Below, one piece after another: positions 1 through 6,331 of a stretch of 6,373 nt of DNA (the stretch's first letter is position 1; each line of letters starts with the position of its first letter). The stretch lies in the NCBI GenBank assembly GCA_947374505.1, contig CANCCE010000159.1:1-6373 (forward strand). Reading direction: 5' to 3'. The notes below the pieces were generated by a model. The model saw only the letters and a program-made list of their open reading frames with translations. It was not told where the DNA came from and searched no databases. A program made the position numbers and the translations under genes. This stretch comes from Comamonadaceae bacterium (GTDB lineage: Bacteria; Pseudomonadota; Gammaproteobacteria; Burkholderiales; Burkholderiaceae_C).

Positions 1-89
1 TGGAAACCGTCAACACCTACGAAGGCACACACGACGTACACGCTTTGATCTTGGGCCGCGCGCAAACCGGTCTGCAGGCTTTTTATTGA
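1..89 (+). CDS. gcdH: Glutaryl-CoA dehydrogenase, C-terminal end (partial)
   Basis: Only the last 28 codons are in the window, read from base 3 to a TGA at 87-89; the gene begins upstream. The encoded tail contains NTYEGTHDVHALILGRA and ends QTGLQAFY. This is the hallmark C-terminus of the acyl-CoA dehydrogenase superfamily and matches glutaryl-CoA dehydrogenases in particular, where the EGTHD and ALILGRA stretches are nearly invariant. The Glu of YEGT (codon 21-23) corresponds to the catalytic base that removes the alpha proton of the acyl-CoA substrate. In the family the FAD enzyme converts glutaryl-CoA to crotonyl-CoA and CO2 during lysine, tryptophan and aromatic-acid breakdown, passing electrons to electron-transfer flavoprotein. 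Another acyl-CoA dehydrogenase is possible because only the tail is visible. The next gene starts 27 bp downstream on the same strand. Confidence 0.85.
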   Translation, partial: ETVNTYEGTHDVHALILGRAQTGLQAFY

Positions 90-116
90 AGCCCACAGCA
101 CGTTGATGAGCCGCAC

Positions 117-896
117 ATGATTCCTGCGCTCGGCGAATTCAAAGCCATCGCGGCAGCGTTGCTGTTGCCGCCGGCCTCGCCATTGTTGCTGGCGGCGGCC
201 GGGCTGCTGTGTGTTCGCCGGGCCATCGGCCGGCTGCTCATCGCCGTGGGTTTGCTGGCGCTCTGGATGGTCAGCTGCAACGGCACCGCCGTCTGGCTGT
301 CACAGCGGGTGCTGCCGCAAGTGATGGCGCTGGAGCCATCGCAACAGGCGCAACTTCGGGCATCCGGTGTGCAAGCTGTAGTCATTTTGGGCGGCGGCAT
401 TCAGCCTACTGCCCCCGAGTACGGCCAAGCTCAGCCCAATGCGTCAACAGCTGCGCGGCTACGCTACGGGATCCAACTGGCAAAGCATTCTGGCTTGCCT
501 CTGGCATTTGCTGGTGGTGTTGGCTGGAGCAATGCCGGTCAAGCCGTTCCGAGTGAAGCCAGCACAGCCCAAGCCTTTGCGGCTGAAAACGGCTTGACCC
601 TGCGCTGGACTGAAGACCAGTCCCGCGACACCGCCGAAAACGCCACCCGCATGCGTGACTTGCTGGCCCCTGCCGGCATCAACAGCATCGCTCTTGTCAC
701 CCACGCCTGGCACATGCCACGCAGCCAAGTCCTGTTTGAAAAAGCCGGTTTTACCGTACTGCCCTCGCCCATGGGTTTTGTGCTTGCAAGTGAGCAACCA
801 CTGCTGGAATGGCTGCCGTCAGCGAACGGGCTGTCCGCATCCCGGCACGTTCTGCGTGAGTGGCTGGCCTTGCAACTTCGCAGCACGACCGGCTGA
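117..896 (+). CDS. elyC: ElyC-like DUF218 (YdcF/SanA family) inner-membrane envelope biogenesis protein
   Basis: The 259-residue protein has two hydrophobic N-terminal segments (about residues 10-32 and 36-54, separated by an Arg-rich turn). A soluble DUF218 domain follows. Family motifs visible are VVILGGG (88-94), SRDTAENA (169-176) and THAWHMPRS (195-203); the HxPR element is typical of the domain. Length, the paired N-terminal helices and the C-terminal layout match Escherichia coli ElyC, also 259 residues as I recall it. In E. coli loss of ElyC disturbs peptidoglycan assembly at low temperature, apparently through competition for the undecaprenyl-phosphate carrier; the biochemical activity of DUF218 proteins is not settled. 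The ATG at 117 is chosen because it places both membrane helices in the product. SanA or YdcF relatives are alternatives, but they lack this two-helix layout. The gene follows gcdH by 27 bp; the functional connection, if any, is unclear. Confidence 0.8.
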   Translation: MIPALGEFKAIAAALLLPPASPLLLAAAGLLCVRRAIGRLLIAVGLLALWMVSCNGTAVWLSQRVLPQVMALEPSQQAQLRASGVQAVVILGGGIQPTAPEYGQAQPNASTAARLRYGIQLAKHSGLPLAFAGGVGWSNAGQAVPSEASTAQAFAAENGLTLRWTEDQSRDTAENATRMRDLLAPAGINSIALVTHAWHMPRSQVLFEKAGFTVLPSPMGFVLASEQPLLEWLPSANGLSASRHVLREWLALQLRSTTG

Positions 897-1061
897 CGCA
901 GGTTAATTTGACCAAGCCCCAAAACGCGAGCGACACCATGAAGCGCGCAAATGCGCCTCCCATGGCATGACCCCATGCTGAGCCAGTCATGTCCAGATAA
1001 GCACCCTCTGATTCCATCGGTAAAATCAATTTCTTTTCATACACGCACGTCGCCCAGCACC
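897..1061. other. Intergenic region between elyC and the methyltransferase-like gene
   Basis: This 165-bp stretch carries no convincing gene. The methyltransferase frame stays open back to 951, but the extra residues look non-coding. A small hairpin, GCATG-ACCC-CATGC, lies at 965-978; it has no T tract on either side, so it is not a standard terminator. TAAAAT at 1021-1026, followed by an A+T-rich stretch, could be the -10 element of a promoter for the three downstream genes. No recognisable -35 hexamer lies 16-18 bp upstream of it. A TTGACC at 908-913 has no -10 partner at the usual distance. This is the most likely place for the promoter of the downstream group, but the assignment is weak. 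Confidence 0.4.
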
Positions 1062-1751
1062 ATGAACTACGAACAAGCCCGCTTCAACATGATCGAGCAG
1101 CAAATCCGCCCTTGGGAAGTGCTGGACAACCAAGTCTTGGCACTGTTGGCCGTGGTCAAGCGTGAAGACTTCGCACCGCTGGCCCACAAGTCGCTGGCTT
1201 TTGTCGACATGGAAATTCCGCTGCCACCGCAAAGCAACCCCAGTCAATGCATGTTGGCGCCCAAAATTGAGGCCCGTATCCTGCAAGACCTGAATGTGCA
1301 AAAGCACGAAAAAGTGCTGGAAATCGGCACAGGTTCGGGCTACATGGCCGCCCTGCTGGGACACCGCGCGCAGCAAGTCATCAGCCTTGAAATTGAGCCT
1401 TCGCTGGCGCAAAGCGCGCGTGACAACCTGCAAAAAGCAGGCGTCTACAACGTCGAAGTTTTACAGCTCGACGGCAGCGCTCTGCTGGCCCCCGGCGCCG
1501 CTGAAAAAGCTGGTGTTCAAGGCCCGTTTGACGCGATTGCGCTGAGTGGCTCGGTGGCCGAAGTTCCCGCCGAATTGCTGGCACTGCTGAAAGTCGGCGG
1601 GCGTCTAAGCGCCATCGTTGGCGAAGAACCCATGATGCGCGCCACCTTGATCACGCGCACCGGCGAACAGGCTTTTAGCACCACCCAAGCGTGGGACACG
1701 GTTGCACCACGCCTGCTGAATTTTCCTGAGCCATCCAAGTTCACCTTCTGA
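1062..1751 (+). CDS. Protein-L-isoaspartate O-methyltransferase-like protein (divergent PCMT family)
   Basis: The 229-residue product is a class I SAM-dependent methyltransferase of the PCMT (Pcm) family. The N-terminus (MNYEQARFNMIEQQIRPW) is followed by the SAM-binding motif I, VLEIGTGSGY (85-94). Further on come an acidic post-strand motif (SLEIEP) and PFDAIALSG, which aligns with PFDAIIVT of true Pcm. The ATG at 1062 is chosen because the protein there starts like Burkholderiales homologues; the in-frame upstream extension to 951 shows no family similarity. No clear Shine-Dalgarno sequence is visible. True Pcm enzymes repair isoaspartyl residues and carry GQTIS before the conserved proline. 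Here the aligned segment is SQCML (61-65), so the Thr/Ser that help form the substrate pocket are Cys and Leu. SAM binding is well supported, but isoaspartate repair is doubtful. Databases probably label it Pcm. A rhodanese gene follows after 21 bp, then tolC. Confidence 0.85.
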   Translation: MNYEQARFNMIEQQIRPWEVLDNQVLALLAVVKREDFAPLAHKSLAFVDMEIPLPPQSNPSQCMLAPKIEARILQDLNVQKHEKVLEIGTGSGYMAALLGHRAQQVISLEIEPSLAQSARDNLQKAGVYNVEVLQLDGSALLAPGAAEKAGVQGPFDAIALSGSVAEVPAELLALLKVGGRLSAIVGEEPMMRATLITRTGEQAFSTTQAWDTVAPRLLNFPEPSKFTF

Positions 1752-1772
1752 CACCTTCACAACAAAACAAGC

Positions 1773-2126
1773 ATGATCCCGCAAGTTTCACCAAGCCAAT
1801 TTTCAAGTTGGCGCGACAGTGTGGCGGCCACCGCCAGCACGCCTTTGACACCGGTGCTGCTCGACGTACGAGAGCCTTGGGAAGTGCAAACCGCCTGCGT
1901 CAGCGAAGACGGCTTCAAGTTGCTGACCATTCCCATGCGTGAAGTGCCGGCACGACTGGCTGAACTGGATCCAGACCAACCCGTTGCTTGTCTGTGCCAC
2001 CACGGCATGCGCAGCCTGCAGGTGGCCAATTTCCTCGTGCAAAGCGGTTTCTCCGAGGTCGTTAACCTGCAAGGCGGCATTGACGCCTGGTCGCATGAAG
2101 TGGACCCGTCAGTGCCACGCTATTGA
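1773..2126 (+). CDS. Single-domain rhodanese-like sulfurtransferase
   Basis: The 117-residue protein is one rhodanese domain with nothing appended. It shows the LLDVREPWEV strand-loop (29-38) with the conserved Asp and Arg. The active-site loop CHHGMRS (75-81) has the CxxGxR pattern with Cys75 as the presumed persulfide carrier, and the closing segment NLQGGIDAW is typical of the family. Such GlpE-like proteins transfer sulfane sulfur from thiosulfate or protein persulfides to thiols or cyanide in vitro; physiological acceptors are usually unknown. No signal peptide is seen, so it should be cytoplasmic. The ATG at 1773 is 21 bp after the methyltransferase-like stop, and no obvious Shine-Dalgarno sequence precedes it, so translation may depend on the upstream gene. 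The tolC start lies 48 bp further on. The family call is firm; the cellular role is not known. Confidence 0.92.
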   Translation: MIPQVSPSQFSSWRDSVAATASTPLTPVLLDVREPWEVQTACVSEDGFKLLTIPMREVPARLAELDPDQPVACLCHHGMRSLQVANFLVQSGFSEVVNLQGGIDAWSHEVDPSVPRY

Positions 2127-2174
2127 TTTTTAACTCGGCTATTTTGCCTCTTGCGTCTACTTTTCAGAACCATC

Positions 2175-3518
2175 ATGAGAACAATAAAAATGCGCGTTCC
2201 TTCTTTGCTATCTTTTGCTGTGGCCAGCATCTGGGCCACCTGTCTGCCGATGGCAGAGGCACAAAGTCTGGTTGATTTGTATGACTCTGCACGCGCCTTT
2301 GATGCGAACTATTTATCAGCCCGCTTGCAATACGATGCTAATTTGGCGCGCGCCGATCAAGCCCTCGCGAATATTTTGCCAACGGCTGGTTTGTCCGCTG
2401 GCGCAACGCGGACAGACTTCCAAACGTCCTTGGCACCCACACTCACCCGACCCTTTAACGCTGAAAATGCCACCCTCAGCGCTACGCAGCCCCTCTACCG
2501 ACCTGGCAACTGGGCGACCTACGAGCAGGGTAAAAAACAGGTCTATCTGGCACGGGCACAACTTGACACCGCAGAGCAAGACCTGATCGTGCGCACCAGC
2601 CAAGTTTATTTTGACGTGCTGGCCTCACAAGACAGCCTGACCTTTGTCAAAGCGCAAAAAGCCGCAGTGGCCGAGCAACTGGCCTCAGCCCAGCGCAACT
2701 TTGAAGTCGGTACCGCCACCATCACCGACTCGCGTGAAGCACAAGCGCGCTACGACCTTGTGATCGCCCAGGAAATTGCCGCCGAGAACGATTTGCGTGT
2801 GAAAAAATTAGCGCTTGACCAACTGGTCGGTAAAGCCGGAACGCAGCCTCTTGGCTTGGCGGCGCCCTTGGTTTTGCCCACTGTCGTGCCCGTCGATGTC
2901 AACACCTGGGTGTCGCAGTCTGAAGCTGCCCACCCCGGCATTCGGTTAGCGCAAAGCAACTTCGAGATTGCTCGCCTTGAGGTTGATAAAGCCGAAGCCG
3001 GCCACAAGCCCACGCTCGATTTGGTCGCCAGCTACGGCGGCACCCGCAATCCCAGCGGGACTTTTACCACCACCTCCAGCTCGAACACCACCACCTCCAC
3101 CGTTGGCCTGAACTTCAACATGCCGCTGTTCGCCGGCTTCGCCACACAAAACCGAATCCGTGAAACCTTGTCGCTCAGCGACAAGGCCCGCACCGACCTG
3201 GAAGGCGCCCGTCGCACCGTCGCACTGAGCACGCGCACCGCCTTTTTTGGTTTACTCTCGGGTCAAGGGCAAGTCAAGGCGCTGGAAGCCGCTGAACTGT
3301 CCAGCCAAAGCGCGCTCGACGCCAACAAACTGGGTTATCAGGTCGGCGTGCGCATCAACATCGACGTGTTGAACTCACAGAGCCAACTGTTCCAGACCAA
3401 GCGTGACTTAGCCCGTGCCCGTTACGACGTGCTGGTCGGTGGCCTGCGCCTGCGTCAGGCAAACGGAACGCTGACATCTGACGACCTGCAAGCGATCAGC
3501 GGCTTGCTACTGAAGTAA
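2175..3518 (+). CDS. tolC: TolC-family outer-membrane efflux/type I secretion channel
   Basis: The product is 447 residues from the chosen ATG. It begins with a Sec signal peptide (basic MRTIKMR, hydrophobic core, likely cleavage after AEA at residue 29). Two outer-membrane-efflux repeats follow. The first begins near LYDSARAFDANYLSARL; the second runs from about residue 250 (HPGIRLAQSNFEIARLEV) to the C-terminus, with GYQVGVRINIDVLNSQSQL near the end. This matches TolC-type trimeric channels that join inner-membrane pumps or type I exporters to the outer membrane. No lipobox is present, unlike OprM/NodT lipoproteins. Start choice is uncertain: ATG 2190 is equally usable, and a TTG at 2151 would add eight residues ahead of the signal peptide. 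No strong Shine-Dalgarno sequence precedes any of them. The loop at residues 298-309 is a pure Thr/Ser/Asn tract. No pump genes are in the window, so partner transporters must be encoded elsewhere. Confidence 0.92.
   Translation: MRTIKMRVPSLLSFAVASIWATCLPMAEAQSLVDLYDSARAFDANYLSARLQYDANLARADQALANILPTAGLSAGATRTDFQTSLAPTLTRPFNAENATLSATQPLYRPGNWATYEQGKKQVYLARAQLDTAEQDLIVRTSQVYFDVLASQDSLTFVKAQKAAVAEQLASAQRNFEVGTATITDSREAQARYDLVIAQEIAAENDLRVKKLALDQLVGKAGTQPLGLAAPLVLPTVVPVDVNTWVSQSEAAHPGIRLAQSNFEIARLEVDKAEAGHKPTLDLVASYGGTRNPSGTFTTTSSSNTTTSTVGLNFNMPLFAGFATQNRIRETLSLSDKARTDLEGARRTVALSTRTAFFGLLSGQGQVKALEAAELSSQSALDANKLGYQVGVRINIDVLNSQSQLFQTKRDLARARYDVLVGGLRLRQANGTLTSDDLQAISGLLLK
3066..3098 (+). repeat. 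Two in-frame 12-bp direct repeats in tolC (Thr/Ser loop)
   Basis: The sequence ACCACCACCTCC occurs at 3066-3077 and again at 3087-3098, a period of 21 bp (seven codons). Both copies are in the tolC reading frame and each encodes Thr-Thr-Thr-Ser. Together with the intervening bases they make the tract TTTSSSNTTTS. By position, just before the conserved strand ending in PLFAGF, the tract is likely a loop of the second beta-barrel half. The exact repeat is seen directly; the surface location is inferred from the TolC fold. Confidence 0.85.
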
Positions 3519-3519
3519 G

Positions 3520-4869
3520 TTAAGCGGGCGACAACAACGGCCTCAGAGCGTCAACGGTGCGCGTCGCTGCGCCACCGTGTCGTGCGGAAAATTGATGTGC
3601 TGCAACCGCTGCGGCTTGCAACTCGTGCTGCGACCGCAACAGCGCCAAAGCCTTCTGCACGCCTTGGGCCATGTCTTTTGTTCGGTGGGCAGCGCCTTCG
3701 GCTTCAGCCAAGGCGGCGGCTTCCGCAAAATTAAAGGTGTGCGGGCCCATCACCACCGGGCAAGCGCAGGCTGCAGGCTCGATCAGGTTTTGACCACCCA
3801 ACGCTTCAAAACTGCCACCCAACAAAGCCAGATCGCTCAACGAGTAGTAAAGCGCCATCTCGCCCAGCGTGTCGCCCAGCCAAACGTCAGCCTGCTGCGC
3901 ATCAGCGCTCTGCGCTGGGCCGTCCGGCCAACTGGAGCGACGCGAGACACGCAGGCCTTGTTGTTCGATCAACCGCTGCACGGTGTCAAAACGCTGCGGG
4001 TGACGCGGCACAACGAGCACACGCAAGCGCGGCCCAAGCCCCATGACCGCCGCACCCAGCACGCCCTGCGCCACCAATTGCCGAATGAACTCGGTCTCTT
4101 CGCCCTCACGCGAGCTGGCCAGCATCAGCACGGACTGGTGATGCTGCTCCCGCCATTGCCGCGCCAAGGCCTGTTGCGCCGCATCGGGTTTGGCGTCAAA
4201 TTTAAGGTTGCCAAGGACAGCGGCCACGGGTGCGCCAATCTGCTGCAAGCGCAGCGCATCGGCCTCGGTCTGCGCAAACACAGCGGTCAGCGCACGGTAG
4301 GCCGGTCGTGCCAGACACGCCATGCGCACTGCACCGGCCAGCGACTTTGCCGACAATCGCGCATTCACCAGCACCACCGGCACTTGCTTCGTCTGTGCGG
4401 CTGCCAAGAGTTGCGGCCACACCTCGGTCTCCAGCAAGACCCCTAGGCGCGGTTTGAAATGCGTCAAAAAACGCTCAACCGCCACCGGGCTGTCCCACGG
4501 TTGCCACACCTGAACATCGCCCGGCTGCAGCAAGCTGGCGCCTTCTGCGCGGCCAGTGGCCGTGCCGTGCGTCAACAGCACGCGCAAACCCGGACAGACC
4601 TCACGCCAAGCCCTTAGCAAGATGGCGGCCGTGCGCGTCTCACCCAGCGACACCGCATGCACCCAGACCAATTCGCTGCGGGTTTCGGGCGGCTGCTGGT
4701 AGACGCCGAAGCGTTCAGGAATAGCCTCGGCATAACCCGGCTCGGCCACTGCCCGGCGCGCCAGTTTGCGGCGCAACAAGGGCGGGGCGGCCTGCATCAG
4801 CACGCCGTACAGCTTGAGTGCGACGGACTCCGCCTTAGAACGGACAAAACTCACGGGGCGTGTTGACAA
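3520..4869 (-). CDS. waaA: 3-deoxy-D-manno-octulosonic acid (Kdo) transferase, GT30
   Basis: The 449-residue protein is a GT30 Kdo transferase, which moves Kdo from CMP-Kdo to lipid IVA at the cytoplasmic face of the inner membrane during LPS synthesis. An N-terminal hydrophobic helix (about 16-32) is followed by arginines, as in WaaA anchors. The acceptor-domain motif WVHAVSLGE (69-77) ends in the presumed catalytic Glu77. Also visible are LLTHGTATGR (98-107), LLETEVWP (145-152), the donor-domain motif DTLGEM (333-338), GGQNLIEPA (358-366) and MGPHTFNF. The start is a TTG at 4869: GAGG (4878-4875) lies 5 nt ahead of it and no ATG is nearby until residue 25. A GTG at 4854 is the alternative but lacks a Shine-Dalgarno sequence. 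It is slightly longer than E. coli WaaA (425). The number of Kdo units it adds cannot be read from sequence. It lies 23 bp after manB, probably in the same transcript. Confidence 0.95.
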   Translation of the reverse strand: MSTRPVSFVRSKAESVALKLYGVLMQAAPPLLRRKLARRAVAEPGYAEAIPERFGVYQQPPETRSELVWVHAVSLGETRTAAILLRAWREVCPGLRVLLTHGTATGRAEGASLLQPGDVQVWQPWDSPVAVERFLTHFKPRLGVLLETEVWPQLLAAAQTKQVPVVLVNARLSAKSLAGAVRMACLARPAYRALTAVFAQTEADALRLQQIGAPVAAVLGNLKFDAKPDAAQQALARQWREQHHQSVLMLASSREGEETEFIRQLVAQGVLGAAVMGLGPRLRVLVVPRHPQRFDTVQRLIEQQGLRVSRRSSWPDGPAQSADAQQADVWLGDTLGEMALYYSLSDLALLGGSFEALGGQNLIEPAACACPVVMGPHTFNFAEAAALAEAEGAAHRTKDMAQGVQKALALLRSQHELQAAAVAAHQFSARHGGAATRTVDALRPLLSPA

Positions 4870-4878
4870 CGCGACCTC
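4870..4878 (-). promoter_or_regulatory. Ribosome binding site supporting the TTG start of waaA
   Basis: On the minus strand GAGG at 4878-4875 is followed by five bases (TCGCG) and then TTG at 4869-4867. The spacing is normal for a Shine-Dalgarno sequence. No equivalent precedes the in-frame GTG at 4854-4852, so this site decides the start. It falls in the 23-bp gap after the manB stop codon, close enough for translational coupling. Confidence 0.55.
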
Positions 4879-4892
4879 GGCGTTGCGGCGGT

Positions 4893-6278
4893 TCAGTGCG
4901 CGGCCTCGCCAACACGGGCGTCTGGCTTGACGCTGTGCAGCAGCTGCAACATGTCTTTTTCAATCCGCTGCAAGGCCTCGGGTGTTTGCCCTTCAAAGCG
5001 CATCACCAGCACCGGCGTGGTGTTGGACGCACGGATCAAACCGAAGCCATCCGGCCAGTCCACGCGCACACCATCGATGGTGGAAATTTTGGCGGGAGCC
5101 GCAAAACTCACTTGCTGGATCAGCTTGTCCACAATCGCATGGGCTTCGCCCTCAGCGCAAGTCACGTTCAGTTCAGGCGTGCTGTGGCTGGTCGGCAAAG
5201 CGTTGAGAACAGCGCTGGCGTTGGCACTGCGGCTGACGATTTCGAGCAGACGGCCACCCGCATAAGTGCCGTCGTCAAAGCCGAACCAGCGCTCTTTGAA
5301 AAAGATGTGTCCACTCATTTCACCGCCCAGCGGGCTGTTCAACTCTTTCATGCGCGCTTTGATCAGTGAGTGGCCCGTTTTGTAAATGTGCGGAATGCCA
5401 CCGGCCGCTTCGATGGCCGGGGCGAGTCGCTGCGAACACTTGACGTCAAAAATAATATTGCCGCCGGGCACGCGCGACAACACGTCTTGCGAAAACAGAA
5501 TCATCTGACGGTCGGGGTAAATATTCTGCCCGTCCTTGGTAACGATGCCGAGACGGTCGCCGTCGCCATCAAAAGCCAGACCCAATTCGGCATCGGTATT
5601 TTTGAGCGCCGCGATCAAGTCACGTAAATTTTCAGGCTTGCTCGGGTCGGGATGATGATTAGGGAAATTGCCGTCGACCTCGCTGAAGAGTTCAGTCACC
5701 TCGCAACCCAAGGCCCGGAAAATACCCGGCGCCGAAGCACCGGCAATGCCGTTGCCGGAATCGACCACGATCTTCATCGGCCGCGTCAAGCGAATGTCGG
5801 AGACGATGCGTTCAACGTACGCTGGCAGCACGTCCACTTCGCGAATACCGGCAGGCGTATCCACCAGCTGCCAACTGTCGGCTTCCATGATGCGGCGCAA
5901 GGCCTGGATTTCTTCACCGTAAATCGCTCGACCCGCCATCACCATTTTGAAGCCGTTGTAGTCTTTCGGGTTGTGGCTGCCGGTGACCTGAATGCCACTG
6001 TTGCACAAGGTATTTGCCGCGAAATAAAGCATCGGCGTGGTCACTGCACCAACGTCAATCACCTCGACGCCGACTGCCCGCAAACCCCGCATCAAAGCAG
6101 CACTGAGCGAAGGGCCGCTGAGCCGACCATCGCGCCCCACCGCCACCGTGCGTTCGCCTTCAGCCAAGGCAACGGTGCCAAAGGCTTTGCCCAAAGCCTC
6201 TGCAACGTCTTCATGAATCGTAGTAGGCACCACACCGCGGATGTCGTAGGCTTTGAAAATCGAGGGAGTCACATGCAT
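4893..6278 (-). CDS. manB: Bifunctional phosphomannomutase/phosphoglucomutase (AlgC/ManB type)
   Basis: The 461-residue enzyme belongs to the alpha-D-phosphohexomutase family. It interconverts mannose- or glucose-6-phosphate and the 1-phosphates used for GDP-mannose, UDP-glucose, LPS core and exopolysaccharide. All four domains show their motifs: the phosphoserine loop TGSHNP (99-104, Ser101), the metal-binding DGDGDR (237-242), the sugar-binding GEMSGH (319-324) and the phosphate-binding RASNTTP (416-422). Spacing closely follows Pseudomonas aeruginosa AlgC (463 residues). The ATG at 6278 is chosen because the protein then begins MHVTPSIFKAYDIRG, the family N-terminus; the frame stays open to 6362 but the added 28 residues look unrelated. 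A weak AGAAAG ribosome site lies 8 nt upstream of it. The preference between mannose and glucose substrates cannot be decided from sequence. waaA follows after 23 bp, linking sugar-phosphate supply with LPS core building. Confidence 0.95.
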   Translation of the reverse strand: MHVTPSIFKAYDIRGVVPTTIHEDVAEALGKAFGTVALAEGERTVAVGRDGRLSGPSLSAALMRGLRAVGVEVIDVGAVTTPMLYFAANTLCNSGIQVTGSHNPKDYNGFKMVMAGRAIYGEEIQALRRIMEADSWQLVDTPAGIREVDVLPAYVERIVSDIRLTRPMKIVVDSGNGIAGASAPGIFRALGCEVTELFSEVDGNFPNHHPDPSKPENLRDLIAALKNTDAELGLAFDGDGDRLGIVTKDGQNIYPDRQMILFSQDVLSRVPGGNIIFDVKCSQRLAPAIEAAGGIPHIYKTGHSLIKARMKELNSPLGGEMSGHIFFKERWFGFDDGTYAGGRLLEIVSRSANASAVLNALPTSHSTPELNVTCAEGEAHAIVDKLIQQVSFAAPAKISTIDGVRVDWPDGFGLIRASNTTPVLVMRFEGQTPEALQRIEKDMLQLLHSVKPDARVGEAAH

Positions 6279-6303
6279 GAAAAAAGCTTTCTGGGTGACG
6301 ACA

Positions 6304-6314
6304 ACAAGACGCCG
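6304..6314. repeat. 11-bp direct repeat, copy proximal to manB
   Basis: ACAAGACGCCG at 6304-6314 recurs exactly at 6359-6369, 55 bp away. This copy lies in the presumed leader between the manB -10 element and its start codon. The repeat is real; whether it is a binding site or chance is not known. Confidence 0.5.
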
Positions 6315-6325
6315 TCTTTCAAACA

Positions 6326-6331
6326 ATTGTA
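6326..6331 (-). promoter_or_regulatory. Candidate -10 element for manB-waaA
   Basis: On the minus strand TACAAT (five of six matches to TATAAT) lies at 6331-6326. Transcription would begin near 6319 and leave a leader of about 40 nt before the manB ATG. The hexamer 17 bp upstream is CTGTGT, a poor -35, so an activator may be needed or the promoter may be weak. The element overlaps one arm of an 8-bp inverted repeat. Confidence 0.4.

Noticed and set aside
908..913. TTGACC as a -35 element after elyC
   Set aside because: No acceptable -10 hexamer is found 16-18 bp downstream (CGACAC at 931-936).
938..970. Short ORF of 10 codons before the methyltransferase-like gene as a possible leader peptide
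   Set aside because: It has no ribosome site, no attenuator-like hairpins with a T tract and no codon run that would suggest regulation.
951..1061. Upstream extension of the methyltransferase-like protein by 37 residues
   Set aside because: The extra residues have no family similarity and no ribosome site. The ATG at 1062 gives the expected N-terminus.
2123..2145. Promoter for tolC made of TTGATT (2123-2128) and TATTTT (2140-2145)
   Set aside because: The spacer is only 11 bp, too short for a sigma-70 promoter, and the -35-like hexamer overlaps the rhodanese stop codon.
3577..4446. 289-codon open frame on the plus strand opposite waaA
   Set aside because: It lies wholly inside waaA, whose motifs are unambiguous. 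The translation is rich in Arg, Gln and His, typical of an antisense shadow, and shows no family motif.
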